A stretch of 64,000 nt of DNA from Vitellaria paradoxa (GCA_019916065.1 CM034236.1:54712690-54776689); one strand, 5' to 3'; numbered from the stretch's first letter, positions 39,786 through 53,930 are shown. Made by a program: numbers and translations. The notes: a model not told the origin generated them from the sequence alone.

Positions 39786-42728
39786 GTAAGTTCTTCTGTT
39801 CTCAACATCTCCACGGTCCATACAATTTAATTATTTTTTCTTTTATCCAAGAAGAGATCTGAAAGAGTTGTTTTATATATGCAAGTGATGATTTGATGAA
39901 CTGGTGCGATCTTGTTTATGGGTTGGCTGTTAAACAATTTTACCCATTAAAAATTGCTGTGTAGGTTCGTTAGGTTTCTCATATTTCATGGTTCGTGAAT
40001 TTCGGTGGTTTATGCATGTACACACATTCATGTTTACAGTTATTGTGCATGATTTCTGAATCCATCTGCCGTTTGTCAGTACTCGGTGGTTATCCAAATC
40101 TTGATTCGTGCAGGAAGTCAAAATCTTTTAAAGTTAGCTTCCAATTTTGCAAAGTAATTCAACTCATCAAAAGCCTTGTTCCCAAACTAGTTGGTGTCAG
40201 CTACGTTATATTTTAGAATCTGGCTAGGTTTTATTCTTTGATTAATTCAGCAGAAATTATGAATGCATGTCAAGAAAACTTATATTATGGATAGGAAAGT
40301 TAGACAATATTGGGTTTTTAAGAGATGATTGTGAGTTCAGGAATTGAGATGAATTTGGATTTGTGCTAGAACCAATAAATAAACAAATTCTTCCAAATTA
40401 TTAGCAAATTACAAGTGACAGTTATCATTTAGGTATTGGGCTGTCTCACTTTTGGATGGCCGTATAACATTTGCATCAACCTATTGAGACTTTCTATCTC
40501 CTAGTCCAGAAGATTACCTGTATCTCTAGGTACTTTACAAAACATTCCACCCACTCCGTATTCCTTTTCACAAGCTCGAGCCATGGGAACCCTTCCCACA
40601 AGAAGATGACCGTTCATTCCATTGGATCCCAAACTTAATAGATACAACCTTCTTCTAGAATATGTCTTTCTCGCACACAGAACATCACAATATAAAGGCC
40701 GCTTTCCAAACCTCCCCTCCCCCCCAAGAAAAAAAACAGAGCAAGGAGTGAAGTCTCTCTATTTCCATTCCCAAATCCTCAATGCAATGATGGTGTAAAA
40801 CGGAAAAATAAAGTGAGCTTGATGTGGTATAAGCTAGACCAAAAGACTGTTAGTTATCTTATTGGTTGAACGAAGAACACTAATATAACGGAATTTTGGA
40901 ATCCATTAGAGAAAAAAAAAATTCTCAAAAGTATAATTGTATCCATTAGAGAAAAAAAAAATTCTCAAAAGTATAATTGTATCATGGTGTTCACGTCATA
41001 AGCAAATAAATAACGTTCTTTTACAGTTTCGGTTTCTATCAGTTGGATTTGCACGGGCGTGCCAGAGTCATAATGACTCAAAGGATAAAGATAAGGATAA
41101 GAATGATCAGGCGATGTGGGTTGCAATTGCCTTGCCTCTGCAAGGACTTCAAATTCGCTAATTTTTACATTAAACTGATGAGACTATGGATATGGATATG
41201 GATTAGATCCTGACTACGGATATGGATATGATTCTGATTGCAGATATGAGTACTGGGATAGTGATCCATTAAAATATTGAGTAGCAGAATAATATGGATA
41301 ATCATATGAGTACAAGTATGGCTGATGTGAGTACTAGGATGGGCATGGATCACAATCAAAATTAGAACTAAACAATATGTAATACGGGGAGGCATTATGC
41401 CGCTTCTAGAGGACATGAGCACGAAGATGGAAATTACGCCATTCCTAAAGATTGAATTTTATTGCAAGAAAGTAAAGTACAGAAAAGAGAATTACAACGT
41501 AATTGAAAGATTGGAATTGAAAGACATGAAAGATAAATGACTTAAAAGATAAAGATTTGATGTGTGGTGCTGGGACCCCTTCTTTGGTTGCCTTGATTCG
41601 TATTTATATTTGTAAGAAATAACCAGATGCCATATGTCCAAACAGATATTGGGTAATCATTAGAAGAAGATAATGGCTTGGCCGATCAAAATATGCAAGT
41701 TCTCTTGGCCGATCAAAATTTAAAAAACAAATCTTACGGCCCTTGATATTTATTTATTTTAGACAAATCTGGTTGAGCCAATTGTGAGGATCTCAAGGAA
41801 ATCTTTTTAGGCTGATATTTTAGGCACAAACACATTGATTTGGAATTGTGTTGGGAAGAGAGTTGCAACTGTTTAAATATTCAAAACACTAATACTGAAC
41901 TAGGAAACTGCAATATACTTGAAATTTATCAAATTTGACAAATATGAGATGATTATAGAATATCAAATAAAAATAAATCAATATAGAATTGACAAGACCA
42001 ATTTTTAATTCTAACTTAATAGCAATTTCCAACACAAAAAACAAAAAGTTACCAAAAATATCAAAATTGTCAATTTGAAGCCCTATTCAGCAGAATTTGG
42101 CCGTTGGAAGGTTTGAATCATGAACGTAGGCAGTTAAAATTGGACTCTTGTGGCAAAAGTACCATTACACCCTTAGGTGTCCAAAATTGGTTAGGCGGTC
42201 CATGTAATCTAGGGCTACCCATTCGCTGCTGATGATGTGTGTTGCAAGCCTATTAATTTTCCATTTGAGGTTTAAAGATTGACAATGTGAATGGCACCTG
42301 ACGTCAAATGGTTATTGATAATGGATATTTTTGTTTGATTTCCTTTCTCAATGGAATTTCTGTGTCTCGTTTCTTGAATTTAAGACGCAAAAGTTCTCCA
42401 TATTCACGAGAGATAAATATGGTTGTGGTGGAACCTTTGAGATCTAAAGCCATTGAAGGTGAGTACGGCCTGCTGATGCTATGCTTATAATATATCTAAT
42501 ACTTGCATTATAACTTGCAACTCTGTTGCAGAAGTAGATTAAGTAAAATGTATGTCGACTGGCAGTGCCTTTCAAATTTTCTATGTTGTTATTTACTGGG
42601 TTTCAATTCACTTCCTGTTTCCTGGGTTCTCTTTATCAGTCACAAATCCAACTTTTTGATCCGCATGAAAGTGTTTTCATTGATATTCTGTTTTTCTGAT
42701 CTTCTTATTCATTTGATGTTCGAAGCAG
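39786..42728 (+). other. Probable 2.9-kb 5'UTR intron, no gene recognised
   Basis: It contains a perfect 40-bp tandem duplication at 40901-40980. At 41175-41400, GATATGGATATGGATTAGAT-type phrases would read as Tyr/Gly/Asp-rich peptide but are broken by stops. There is no SINE, LTR or coding domain. Confidence 0.45.
40901..40980 (+). repeat. Perfect 40-bp tandem duplication
   Basis: ATCCATTAGAGAAAAAAAAA followed by ATTCTCAAAAGTATAATTGT occurs twice without any difference (40901-40940 and 40941-40980), which indicates a recent duplication or an assembly artefact. Confidence 0.95.
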
Positions 42729-42800
42729 CTTGGTCAATTTGGTTGTGAGGGCTCAATCCAGATACATCTTGGTGAAGAATTAAATTTGCAATTTATTGAG

Positions 42801-43533
42801 ATGGCATCCAAGCGGCATGTTCGTTACAGTCGTCTACCTGCTGACGAAGATAGTGATTATGATGGTAAATATGACCCTCGATTTGACTTCACACCAAAAT
42901 CCTTTGATAAAGTTCCTTGGAAATCCATTGCCCTTGCACTTTTCCTGCTCTCCCTTGGATCTTTGCTTCTCTTTCTCTCCTACTTCATATTCACAGGTCA
43001 CATGGGAGGGGAACGATCCCAGGCTTATGGCCTTTTGGGACTTGGAATTCTTACCTTCCTCCCAGGTATGTTAAAAAAATGCGGGCTTGTTATATTCATT
43101 GGTTTACTTTGCTGAAAATGGACTACTATTAATTTTACCTGAAACATCCACACTCAGGTGTTGAATTAAAACAATTTGTTTGGGCAAATTGATCTTGAGC
43201 CTGCTCAAGTATGATTAGCTTGCAATGACTCGCAAAACCCGCCATCCTTTCCTTTCCACCTCCTATTGTAGTTGTTGGAGAACCTCTTAAATAACAATAT
43301 AAACTTGTTTTTTGAATTACTAGAAATAGAATTGACTCTGTACTGTAATTTCATTACCAAATGGCTCTTTGTAATTTTCATGCTGCTTCTCTACTTACTC
43401 ATCATTCACTGGAGAATTTGCTGATGGAATATTGATCCAACTAATTCCTGCAGGATTTTACGAGACTCGAGTCGCATACTACTCATGGAGAGGCATTGCA
43501 GGATACCGCTTTGCATCCATCCCTGACTACTGA
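42801..43533 (+). CDS. TMEM230-type small membrane protein, 114 aa
   Basis: Two exons, 42801-43065 and 43454-43533, join in phase 1 (CTCCCAG|gtatg ... gcag|GATTTTACG). The start is the ATG at 42801 (MASKRHVRYSRLPADEDSD), as in plant homologues; a longer reading from a non-ATG codon was not used. The N-terminus is hydrophilic and acidic, followed by PWKSIALALFLLSLGSLLLF (first helix, about residues 46-69), GHMGGERSQAYGLLGLGILT (second helix, about 78-91), and the conserved end YETR-AYYSWRG-GYRFASIPDY. The TMEM230 family consists of two-helix proteins of secretory and endosomal vesicles in animals; the plant role is inferred by homology. Length matches the family (about 115-120 aa). No overlapping gene. 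Confidence 0.93.
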
Positions 43534-43941
43534 GGACGAGCCAATAAACGATAGTACTGCACTGGTGTAGACTGCCTCTTTTTTGTTGGATTTTGCGTGG
43601 TTAAGAAGGCCATTGTATAGAACACATGCCTCCATATTTTGTTTGCTATTGTTTTCAAACTGATCCTTGGAAGTTGACTTATGTGTCCTTTGAAAATATT
43701 GGAAATGCGCTTGACATGGTTAAATTTCAGGTTCCGTAAGTTTCAGAATGCATCCTTGTTCCCTTAAAAACAGAAATTGAGATTCTTCTAATGGCTCATT
43801 TCATTTAGCTTAGGGTTGGTTTGTATGATCTGATGTGTCTATCTTGTTGATGGCTATTTGCAGCACCGAGCTTTGCTACAAATGATGCACCAAGAAGCAC
43901 AGCAATCGTAAAATGAATGATTGACATTTGACTATACGATT

Positions 43942-44211
43942 GTGCGCGCGTTTGGAGTGCCGAACTTGGTCAAATTTTTTTCAATTTTGGCCAAATTTTT
44001 CTAATTTTCTCTACACCAAAAATCTTCAATTTTCTTTTTAACTTTTTACCATTTTTTCTAGTTGTCTTTGATTTTATCCAACCTTTTTCAATTTATTTCA
44101 AACTTTTTCATACCTTTTTGAGGAGTACACTAAATACCCAACATTTCAAAATTTATTTATATATTTATTTTTTTGTTTGTTTTGTCAAAATTTAGCATTC
44201 CAAATAGGCAC
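43942..44211. mobile_element. MITE-like element, 270 bp, downstream of the TMEM230-like gene
   Basis: Left end GTGCGCGCGTTTGGAGTGC; the right end is the inverted relative GCATTCCAAATAGGCAC. The interior repeats TTTTCAATTT/GGCCAAATTT phrases. The flanking duplication is unclear. Confidence 0.5.
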
Positions 44212-45443
44212 TATATTTAAATAACCATTGTTGAGTTGTGCATAATTATACAATTTTGATCATCGTCGTACACGTATTAAGGCGCATGAATGAAGGGTGT
44301 GATTGCGTAATTGCGATTGTGCATAACATTTCTCCTATTGCATTGACCAAGAACTGAAATTAAACATTTGGTGCTCATTCTTATTAAGGCGTAGTGGTCT
44401 GTTTAATTCCAAGTCAACATGGCCACATTGACATCAAATTGTTTTCCGCTTCTGAATGTTTAAAAGAAAAATATATATCTGAAAAGCTTTACCATGCATG
44501 ATTGCTCCCATTTATACTGTACCAAAAAGACAATCAACTCCCTGGAAATAGAGGTTTATTTGAGTTTAAGAATAGTAATTTTTATTTATTGTATACAATT
44601 TACAGATATATAGTGTTGACCCGTGCAATACACAGAGTCATCTAATATTTTTTAGATAAAATATAATTTTAAATATATTATAAAATATTTTGATAAAATT
44701 GTATAATTTCATAAAATAACTATTGAGTTGTTTTTTATATTTTTATACTTGTGTTAATATTAATGAGTTTTTTTTTTTTTATCATAATCAGCTTTTTCAT
44801 ATAAATACTAAAATTTTACATTTTACCAAAATTTAATTTGACCTGATCATGAAAATTAAAATTTGTTTTAAAATATATATTAAATCACAAACTTATCCAG
44901 TCAAGCTGATCTTTTTTTTTATTTCAAATTGTTTGTCAATTTTAATATATGTTTTTTTTAATTCTTTATTCATTTTGCAAAATTAGCTTGAATTAAAAAT
45001 ACTATTAATCTTAATTTTATTAAATTAACTTTTGACTGATTTTAAAAATTAAGTCAAATTAAAAATATTAGTTTTGTTAACGGTAGGTTGTAGTTTATAA
45101 AAATAACTCAAATATTGCATATTGTTAATTAAATTTTTAACCGATAGTCAACAAGACTAATTTAATTTTAAAATTGAGCGAAAAATATTATTCTCTAACC
45201 TAATTAATATTTGGAGACTTTCATACCTAATTAATAACAAGTTGTAACATCTTAAATTTATATTAATTTTTTAATGCATTAGTAATTTATTTTTTATTAA
45301 TGCTTAGAAATTTAAATTATGTTAATATTATTTCAAAATTTAATTAGCTATAATTTAAATTAATCAATGGATTAATTAGATTATTAATAACTAATAATGT
45401 TCTTAGTTAATTTAATTAATTTGAAGTTAATGATGTGGACACT

Positions 45444-45477
<34 letters not shown>

Positions 45478-48400
45478 CATGCCTCGCATGGGCTGAGGCT
45501 AAAGTTTTCCTTTGGAGGCCACGTGGTTGACGGGTGGCGTTGGAAGTGGCCTGAAGGCTCAACGTGGAAGGCCAATAAAAAAATAATAATAATAATAATA
45601 AAATAATGAAAGACAAGTAAGGTGATTTACTTATTAGGTGCCGGGGGGTGTACATTTATATACATATAGCGATTAGTAAGAAAAAAAGAAACAGTAAGCG
45701 AACAAAAAAAAAAAAAAAAAACAGTGGGGAAGAACGAGAAGCGAGAGAGAAAAATTAGAGATTTTTATCAGATTATTAAAGTAAATTATTTTATTTTATT
45801 AATTTAAAGTTAATTTTATAAAAAGTTAAATAAATTAGGTACATTTAAAATGAAGTGATTGTATTATATTTATTAGATTTATATTATTAATTAATTTAGT
45901 TTATATTTTAACTGTTAAATTTCTGATTTATATAATTTGTTTGGATTAAAATTATGATCCAAGGATAATCAGAGCAACCCCCAATAATTTGCTTTTCGTA
46001 GAAAATTTACTATTCATACGGGTGTATTAAACTTAAAGGTAAAATGTATTAAATATAAATTGATAAATTTTATTAATTTATTATTGTTATTAATTATTTG
46101 TTTTGATATGAAGCGCTGATTATTTATAGATTTATTGTGTTAGATATGAGTTATGATTATATGTGGAAAGATAAAACTGGGAAATAATATTTTATTTGGG
46201 AAAAAATATTATTGCATATCAGTATGAAATTGTGTGCACATTACACTTGCACATAGTCAGATAGGACCAGACTAGATGGGGCCATAAAAAGGAAAAAAAT
46301 AAGGTTAGACAGGGCCAGGTCGGATGAGACCAATGATGAGGTCAGATGGAGGCAAGCCAGATGAGGCTAATGGGTCATACTAAATTTAAGCTACTGTCTA
46401 TAGTTGAGCGCTCAATTCATACGTCATATATGGGACAAAAAATGTGTCACATTATTATTTAAATTATTCATCATGCACTTATGGCATGAGATGGCCAGTT
46501 AGGGTCTAATGACGATGATAATGGTTGATAAACAAAAAGTGATGATGGGTTGTATGTTGAGATAATTGTATCACTATCTGTTATGATGCATTGGAATTAA
46601 TTACTATTTGATTGTGGGATAATTATTTATATAATTACTGTGGATTACTTTATGTGCATATTTATTATCTTTTATTTTAAAGTTAATACTTCAATCGAGT
46701 GCATGACACTCACATCTAAATTTACACTTTTTAAGTTGAATATAGAAAGTGGCTGTATATGCTTGGAGGAGACTTTGAATGATTTGTTTTCCTATTTTAA
46801 TTATGTATTAGTATTTTGAGTTCATGTAAAAGGACATAGAATTTAAAAAATATCAGACTAAGACTTGGTTTAATATGTTAGAAATTATAAGTTTATACAT
46901 ATATAAGTATTTGTGAGATTTTTGTTTATTATATAAGGGAATTAATATACAACATAACAGGCTATGTTTTATTGTAACGTGAGTTTTTATATAACTGTAA
47001 TTATTGATATGTTATGAACAGAGGACACAGAAGTGTCCCATCTATTTAAGGAATTACGTATGTTTTTTAAAATAAAGACGCGACATAAGCAATTTTTTTT
47101 TTGTATTTTAAATTTAAAATATACCAAGATTTATTGTTACGAGAAGAGTTAGATTTTTTTTTAATTTAATTAAATTTTCTTTCAAACCTAATTAATTATT
47201 TAACTATGAAAATTTTGCAATGATGGTTAATTAATATTGAAAATGCCACACAGGATTTAGTAATAAATTTTCGATTGATTTCATCAAAATGACTTAGATT
47301 AAAAATATTATTATTAATTTAAAAAATTTGGTACAAATTTAAATTTAAAATTAGAATTAAAAAAAATCAATCCCAAAACTAATTTTATTTGGAGATTTGT
47401 ATGAATAGAAATAACTCAAATAAAAAATATTATTATTAATCACATGAGATTTATAAAATAAAACAAATATAGTTAATATGATCAATTTAAATTTAAAATA
47501 ACTATTATCGAGCCTACTTAATATTTGGTAATTTTAAATTTTAAAAATACCAAGAGTTGTTATGGAAGAAATAACTTAGTTTTTATTTAAATTTTTTTGT
47601 CCTCTTTTATTTAATTCTATTTTTATTTGTGTTTTTAAATTAATTACTAACATATTTGAAATATATAAAATTTGCCTATTAGTTCATTTATATAAAATTT
47701 ATAATCAAGTACGTTATATTTTCGGAACCCATGGAAGCAAGTGGCTCCATTTTCAGAATTCATGAATTCTTTAAAATATATTATAATGATATGTCACAAT
47801 TCTAATATTTTTATAGGCAAAAGAAAAGGTGAACTTGTAGTGTTTTAGCGATGTGAGACAAATAAATAAAAGTTTTGTTGATAAGAAAATAGAAAAAAAA
47901 AAAGAAAAAACGAAGGACTTTTAAAAATAATTCAAAAATTTGTTAAAAAAAAAAAAAGAAAAAGTGAAACAGAGCGTAAAGAGACATGTTACGTAGGATA
48001 AGAGTGAAGAAAAGGAGGAAATAGAAACTACATTACTTTAGTTTAGTATTATAGTATAAATAAAGAAAAAGTAAATCATATTTGATATATTGTATTTTAT
48101 TCTTAATTTTATTTTAATTAAAATATTTTTAAATTACTTAATTTTATTTATTTTATAAAATTTATTGAAATGCATCATTTTGTTACAATAATTAACCAAA
48201 AAAAAAGTAGCATAAAATGATTTAAAAGTGCGAAAAATCAAGTTATTAATCATTAAGTGAAATTAAAAAAATACTTTTATTTATTTTAAAATGAAAATAG
48301 TGATAAAATATAAAAATATTAAGTATAATATATTCAAAAAGAATAATAATTAATCAAACAAAACCAAGCCTCTTTTTCCATGTAGAAAAATTGTTCTAAA

Positions 48401-48600
48401 AATTAACGCACTTATAGTTTTAAATTTAGAAAATCACAGTGGAGCGAACTCTGTCTGCAGTGAAAAAGCAAGAAAAAGGGAAGAAAAACGATTCGCTCCC
48501 CGCAAGTGAAGCGCAATCAAAGGCTATTAACGCACTCCATCATCAAATATCAAAGGAATATATACTTCGGCCCTTGATTAAATTAGTTTAATTTTTCTTC
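44212..48600. other. Long AT-rich intergenic region
   Basis: No gene recognised. It has a (TA)n microsatellite at about 45446-45470, a short GC-richer patch at 45470-45570, an (AAT)n run near 45582-45602, and an imperfect repeat of GATGAGACCA/GATGAGGC phrases at 46250-46370. The last 300 bp may be the SnRK1 promoter. Decayed LTR-type sequence is likely but no ends could be paired. Confidence 0.5.
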
Positions 48601-48609
48601 GATAGAGAC

Positions 48610-48870
48610 AGAGAGAGAAAACCAAAGCGGAAGGAGAGGTGGGGGAGGAGTGAGCTCTCTTCTCTGGGCCTGTTCGGCTTTTACATACGAGGTGATACAT
48701 ATACATATACATAGATGTATGTATAGACGAAGGTGATGAGTATATGATCACATTCGATTCAACATTTTTTTTTTCTCATTCTGTTGGTAGAAGAAGTCTC
48801 GGCAAATTCCGATTCGGCGGAGCTCGTTTTTCCCTTGGATTTGTAGCTCTGTCTTCTTCTTGTATCGTTT
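48610..48870 (+). other. Probable 5'UTR exon of the SnRK1 gene
   Basis: A purine-rich GAGAGAGAAAACC block and a CTCTCTTCTCTGGGC leader lead to ATCGTTT|GTAAGT, a strong donor at 48871. The next strong acceptor that fits is at 54104 or, for the alternative form, upstream of 51637. The exact start is unknown. Confidence 0.45.
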
Positions 48871-51353
48871 GTAAGTCCATCTCCACCTCTTTCTGTCACT
48901 CTCTTTATGCTGGTGTGAGACATGCCTATGTAGCGAAGGCGTGGTGGAATCGTGGGATTGAGCCGTTTTACGTTTTCGAATCTCTGATCTTTGCATTCGT
49001 GCTCGTTTCTATTCGTCTGACTTGAAAACTGATACCTTTTCATTTTATTCCCGAGAATTGAGTGCCGACTTTCACTAAATTAGGGTTTGCAACGACAGGT
49101 GTTGCGCAATTTTGGTGTATGGTTTTGATTTTTAGTTTGAAAAAATATTTTATTCGAATTTAATCTTTCTGGATGTTTGTTTCTTTTTTGGTTGATTGTC
49201 AATTTGAACCTTGCATTATTTTCTTTTTCCATTTTTTTGGTTTTATCCCAAGTTTTTAATGGATATGGTTGAAATAGTCGTTAAAGATAAACTTTCTGAT
49301 TTAAGACTTGATTTTCGCCTCAACCTCAAATACCATCGTGTTTCAATATAGCTGACTTATTTTGATTTCAACCCTGGATGATCTTCTTTAAGGTGCTGGG
49401 TTCTGAATCGCATTAGGTGTTCTGTTTATTCATGAAATTCGAGAGTTCAGTTGGAAACCATGGTAGTTATCTTGGAAAATCATTGGGTATTGCAGTTTTT
49501 TTTATAAGGTACATACGTGGAAAATTATAGGTGTCCTACACTTTATCTAATCTTTCCTCCATTTGCTATGACATTGACTGCCATCCATCTTTTTTTTTTT
49601 CAAAAGAACAATATAACAAATAAACATGGGTCAAAGAGTGCAGGAATTTGAAAGTTTTAAAAAGGTAGACACAAAAGATCAAACATATTGTTGCTTAATA
49701 GTTTTGGGTTGATTAATAAAAGGGTCATTACATATTTGTTTATATTCATGAGGAGAGATGGGCATAGAGTAGAAACCTTGTAAGTTTTTTAATTTTTATT
49801 GTGTATTGCTCGATATAATTTGTAGATTTGGTAAGTCAGCTGGGATGATTAGCAAGTTTGTTACGACAAATTTCTGTGTTGGCTTTTATGGCTTAAAGCC
49901 ATTGTTTTGTTTTCTGGTTGCTTTAAAAATTTTGAACTAAAATAACGTCATGTGTGACAAATCATTAGTTTGGTCATGAGCATATATATATGATTGAAGT
50001 AAGCAGCGAGTGATAAAAGGGAAAAAAATTCCTAATGTTTATAGAATTTCATGTTACCACAGTACGTGTCCCATCACATTTTTACTAATAAATAAGTGTA
50101 CTCTTCCTTTGCAAGCTTTGTCGCTAAGAAATTTCAATTATCCCGATGAAGAAACTTTGGATTCTTAGATTTCCAGCAAGGTCCTGGTCCAAAGATTTGG
50201 AAACTGATGGCCAGTTGGACACCTAGATTAGCTCACGCACTTAAATACAAGGAAACTTTGGACTTAACCTTTTCTTCCACCAAGATAAACAAATCTATCT
50301 AATATTTAATTATGAATTTTCCATCCCTTTCCTTTGAACAATATTTTAAAAGATCCTTGGGGCTTGAAGCAAGGCTAGGGTGCTACCCAAACCAATATGG
50401 ATCTCTTTGGATTTAGTGATATAACTAAGTCATTTTAAACGATCTTGTTTCAGCTTTTTTTCTATCGGTGCGACCTTAACTTTCTTTTAGATATATTTAT
50501 TTCTTATCTTTTCTTATATTACTATGCATCTATCGTAATGCCTTTATTTTCATCACATTTATCTTATAAGCATGTTGCTTCTTAGTGGCCTAGCACGCTG
50601 TACGTTAGTTTATACTAATAATGACCATGAGCGTTTTCCCTTTACACCAAATTGCTATCTAATTGGCAAAAGATGCTTAAGAGTTACGGTACATGATGGG
50701 ATTATTTTGAGTTGCACATGTCAAAAATTGTTCGAGTTTGTGCAGTTGTGTTGTATGGACAAGCCCATGGGCACGTGCAGGCACGCATGGACAATTGTGT
50801 TGCATTGCTGTATTGGGGGTGTGCTATGCTGAACACGTGGTGTACATATTTACACTTGTCACCTTACCTTTGTCTGGCAACCATAAGCTTCTACATTTAT
50901 TTTATGCTTTAAGAGGCTTTAATTTTTGTCTAGCCTTCTAATTGTCTCACTTTCAAGTATTTAGTGGGACCAATTCACAATTTATGTTTGAATGTAAGCT
51001 TTAGTATAGGGTTTTATTTTCCATATGCTGCACATTACATATGGGGTAGACAGCTGCTTAGTCTAGTATATATTGATTTGTAGATGTTACATTAGGTAGA
51101 GTTGTAACAACTATTCCAGAACTGTCATTTTTAGTCTGTTGTGACTCGCTTATTGTTGGTCCTAGAATCAACAATATGAAAAGTTGCCAAATTTGATTCC
51201 TTTATTCCTTTTCATTTTCTTCCCATCCTTAGGTGATGCATTCAAATTGTAAAGATCCTTGTTACACTGATCTATTGATGGTCCATAAGATCTGAGCTAG
51301 AAATCTATTACAGAACCACAACCATTGGTTATAGCATTTAATGTTCACGACCT

Positions 51354-51530
51354 TTCCTATTGTCGGTTGTGGTTCAACTTTAGTCATTTCTTGGGAATCA
51401 ATGAATGACGTTTCTTATTGTCCGTTGTGGTTCAATCTTTGTAATTATGTCTTGGGAATCAACGAATGACGTTTCTTATTGTCCATTGTGGTTCAATTTT
51501 AGTTATTTTGTCTTGGGAGTCAATGAACCG
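51354..51530 (+). repeat. Minisatellite, three units of about 60 bp
   Basis: Units start at 51354, 51412 and 51473. Each contains TTC(C/T)TATTGTC, GTTGTGGTTCAA, CTTGGGA(A/G)TCAA and GAATGACGTT (the last unit diverges). It lies about 100 bp upstream of the candidate alternative SnRK1 exon. Confidence 0.85.
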
Positions 51531-51636
51531 TAACTTTGTCTATATATATTCCAGTTCTTCTGTTCCTTTTTACTAGCTCACCTAGGGTTGAAGAAACGAT
51601 TTTGGGCCCTAGATCTTTGTCATTTTGAAAAGATCT

Positions 51637-51687
51637 ATGGATTGGGAAGAGACTACTTCTAACATGTCTGATAATCTCATGATTGAG
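51637..51687 (+). CDS. Candidate alternative first coding exon of SnRK1 (17 codons)
   Basis: ATG at 51637 opens MDWEETTSNMSDNLMIE and meets a GAG|GTATATT donor at 51688. Phase 0 joins exactly to the acceptor at 54104, giving DTI and then the standard MDGSAIQ start, so the protein would gain 20 residues (531 aa). Arabidopsis KIN10 is known to have a longer isoform with an N-terminal extension. The sequence here is not similar enough to call it homologous, so this is an inference from frame and splice signals. Confidence 0.4.
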
Positions 51688-52965
51688 GTATATTCTAGCA
51701 TTCCGTCAAAGATACAATTTTTCCCCACTAATGCTTGTGTTTTTTCTTTTTTTGGGTATCGCAATTGAACTTTTTTCTTTCCTTTGGAAAGATTTTTATA
51801 GTGTTTTTTTCTTACTTAAAATCTTCTTATGTTATGTGTTTTGTTGTATTCATTTCCTTTTTATTTATTTATTTATTTATTTTTGTTTAAAAGTGGAAAC
51901 ATCGCATTTAAATTATTTTAAAGATTTTAAACCATGTTGATACCCTTTAATGGCGGTATTGACTGTGCTTTTTTATTTATTTATTTTTTTTTGAAATTTG
52001 AAAAGTAGTTCTTACTTCATAAGCATTTCATTGATTTAAAATTTCCCAAGTCACCAATAAGCAAACGCTTTAGGTATTTTTGTTTGGTTTTATCTTTAAT
52101 TTGGTCATTGATCAACTTTTTAATTAGTGATGTTTGCTATTGATTGGTTATTTGGTTTTTACATATTAACGATTTCCTTTGGATACGGTAAAGAGTATAC
52201 TCCTGTTTGTTTTGTGATATTGGGGGGGCCAATCTTTGTAATTGATTGTATTTCTTGTTATTGGTTCAATAAAATTTTATTTTACTTTTCAAAAAGAATA
52301 TCAGCTATTAAGTCAATGTGTGCATTTTATTTAACAATTAGTCCCACCCAATGACGCACATCCACTTCAAAATAGGTGCCGTATCCATGTCCGACATCTA
52401 TCGGACACATATTCTTCGAACACTTCAAAATACGTGTCGGACATGCTCCGTGGAGTATCTAACTGTTTTATAATTTTTTTTTATCCAAACACATGACTAA
52501 GACAAACCTAAATTTGAGTATTCAAAACCCTTAAAATTATAAAATCTTCCATCTCATATTTTGTTATGCTTTATATATTAAATTATATATTAAATAATTT
52601 TTTGCTGTGAATGTTATATTTGTATATATAACTAACAAAAATATATAAAATTATATTTTTTTGCCGTATTTGTATCCGCATTTTTTCAGTCATCGTATCC
52701 ATATCATGTTTGTATCTCGTATTCATACCATGCTTCTTAGGTACTGCCTAATTACCACTAGTATTTTTAATAGATAGTGTAACGTAAATATGTAACCGGC
52801 TTATCATGTCATATGCTTGTAATCTTATGCAGTTATCATTGTTTTCATTGGTAAATAAAAGCTCTAAAACATTAAGGTAGTGATGGCTAATGATTAATTA
52901 GTGGCCCCATAGTGATACATTCTTTCATTTGTAGGAAAAAATGACGTTAGTTGTTTTTGTTAAAT

Positions 52966-53232
52966 TGTTAGTCCCATCTCATCTAAAAGTTTAAGCTGTT
53001 TGGGGGTGAGGCAATTTTATTATTTTTATTGACTTATTTTTTCTTAACACGCCCCCTCACATTTGGCCAAATTAAAATTTTTAAATGGGCCAAACAAGTG
53101 CAACTATTGACTTTGTTTTAGGTTAGGTTAGGTTTGAACTTAAGACTTTTGTGTGCTCTAAGACCTTTGTTAATCACTTTCTCACCTAAAAGTTTAAGTT
53201 GTTAGGGAGCAGGACAATTTTATTATTTATAT
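52966..53232. repeat. Direct-repeat pair, possible decayed TRIM-like element
   Basis: About 65 bp (TCTAAAAGTTTAAGCTGTTTGG, then GGCAATTTTATTATTT) at 52966-53030 recurs at 53168-53232 (CCTAAAAGTTTAAGTTGTTAGG). Between them, GTGCTCTAAGACCTTTGTTAA resembles a damaged initiator-Met primer site (GCTCTGATACCA). This class of phrase is common in plant genomes. Confidence 0.4.
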
Positions 53233-53930
53233 TAAATTTTTTTCTCTCAGTAGTTTTGTTTATGTGTATTAGTTATTTAATTTTTTTGGGGGGCGGGGTT
53301 GAAAATTTATAGGTTCTTTAACCATATTTGTTGTGCAATGAGTGGTGCTTGTGACGAGGTTATAATGCAGGAGCAACCAATTCAGCAGCTAATAAAGAAA
53401 TTCCATATAATGCAAGAGCAACCATTCAGAAGCTAATAAAGAAATTCCATAATCTATTTTAGAGGAAATTTCCACTTTATGATCTTTGCATAGGAGTGAC
53501 TGAAAAATCATTATTAGATTCTCTTTGCTTCCCAAAAATTGAGATTAATCTGGTTATGCCTTCCATCACAAAAGGAGTGTCTTGTTTTCAGTTTTTGTTG
53601 ATTCCCTAATTTCTCTTCACTGCCAAAATGTTAATGCATTAATTTTTTTAACCTTTCGATACCCTTACTACAAATTTAGTTAGCTTTTTTATCTTCAAAC
53701 TTGACTTTTGACAAGGGTGAATTAGAAGGTCAATACTAATGGCAGTATATTGTCTTCTTTTAAAAGTCAAAAACAAATAGAGGGAGGAATTAAATCTATA
53801 GTTTTAAAGGTTAAATATAGTAATAAGAGGTTTTAGATTTTGAAACCTCCTTTAAAAAAAAAAAAGTTCAAGAATACATTTTTGAATGATACCTATTACA
53901 AATATTTTTATGTCTTCTTTTAAAACTTGA

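Noticed and set aside
41165..41460. Tyr/Gly/Asp-rich peptide-like repeats
   Set aside because: The periodic GATATGGATATG sequence is broken by stops in every frame and has no splice support.
48744..49025. 93-codon plus-strand frame near the SnRK1 leader, with minus-strand frames opposite
   Set aside because: It crosses the strong GTAAGT donor at 48871 and shows no domain; it is best read as the 5'UTR exon plus intron.
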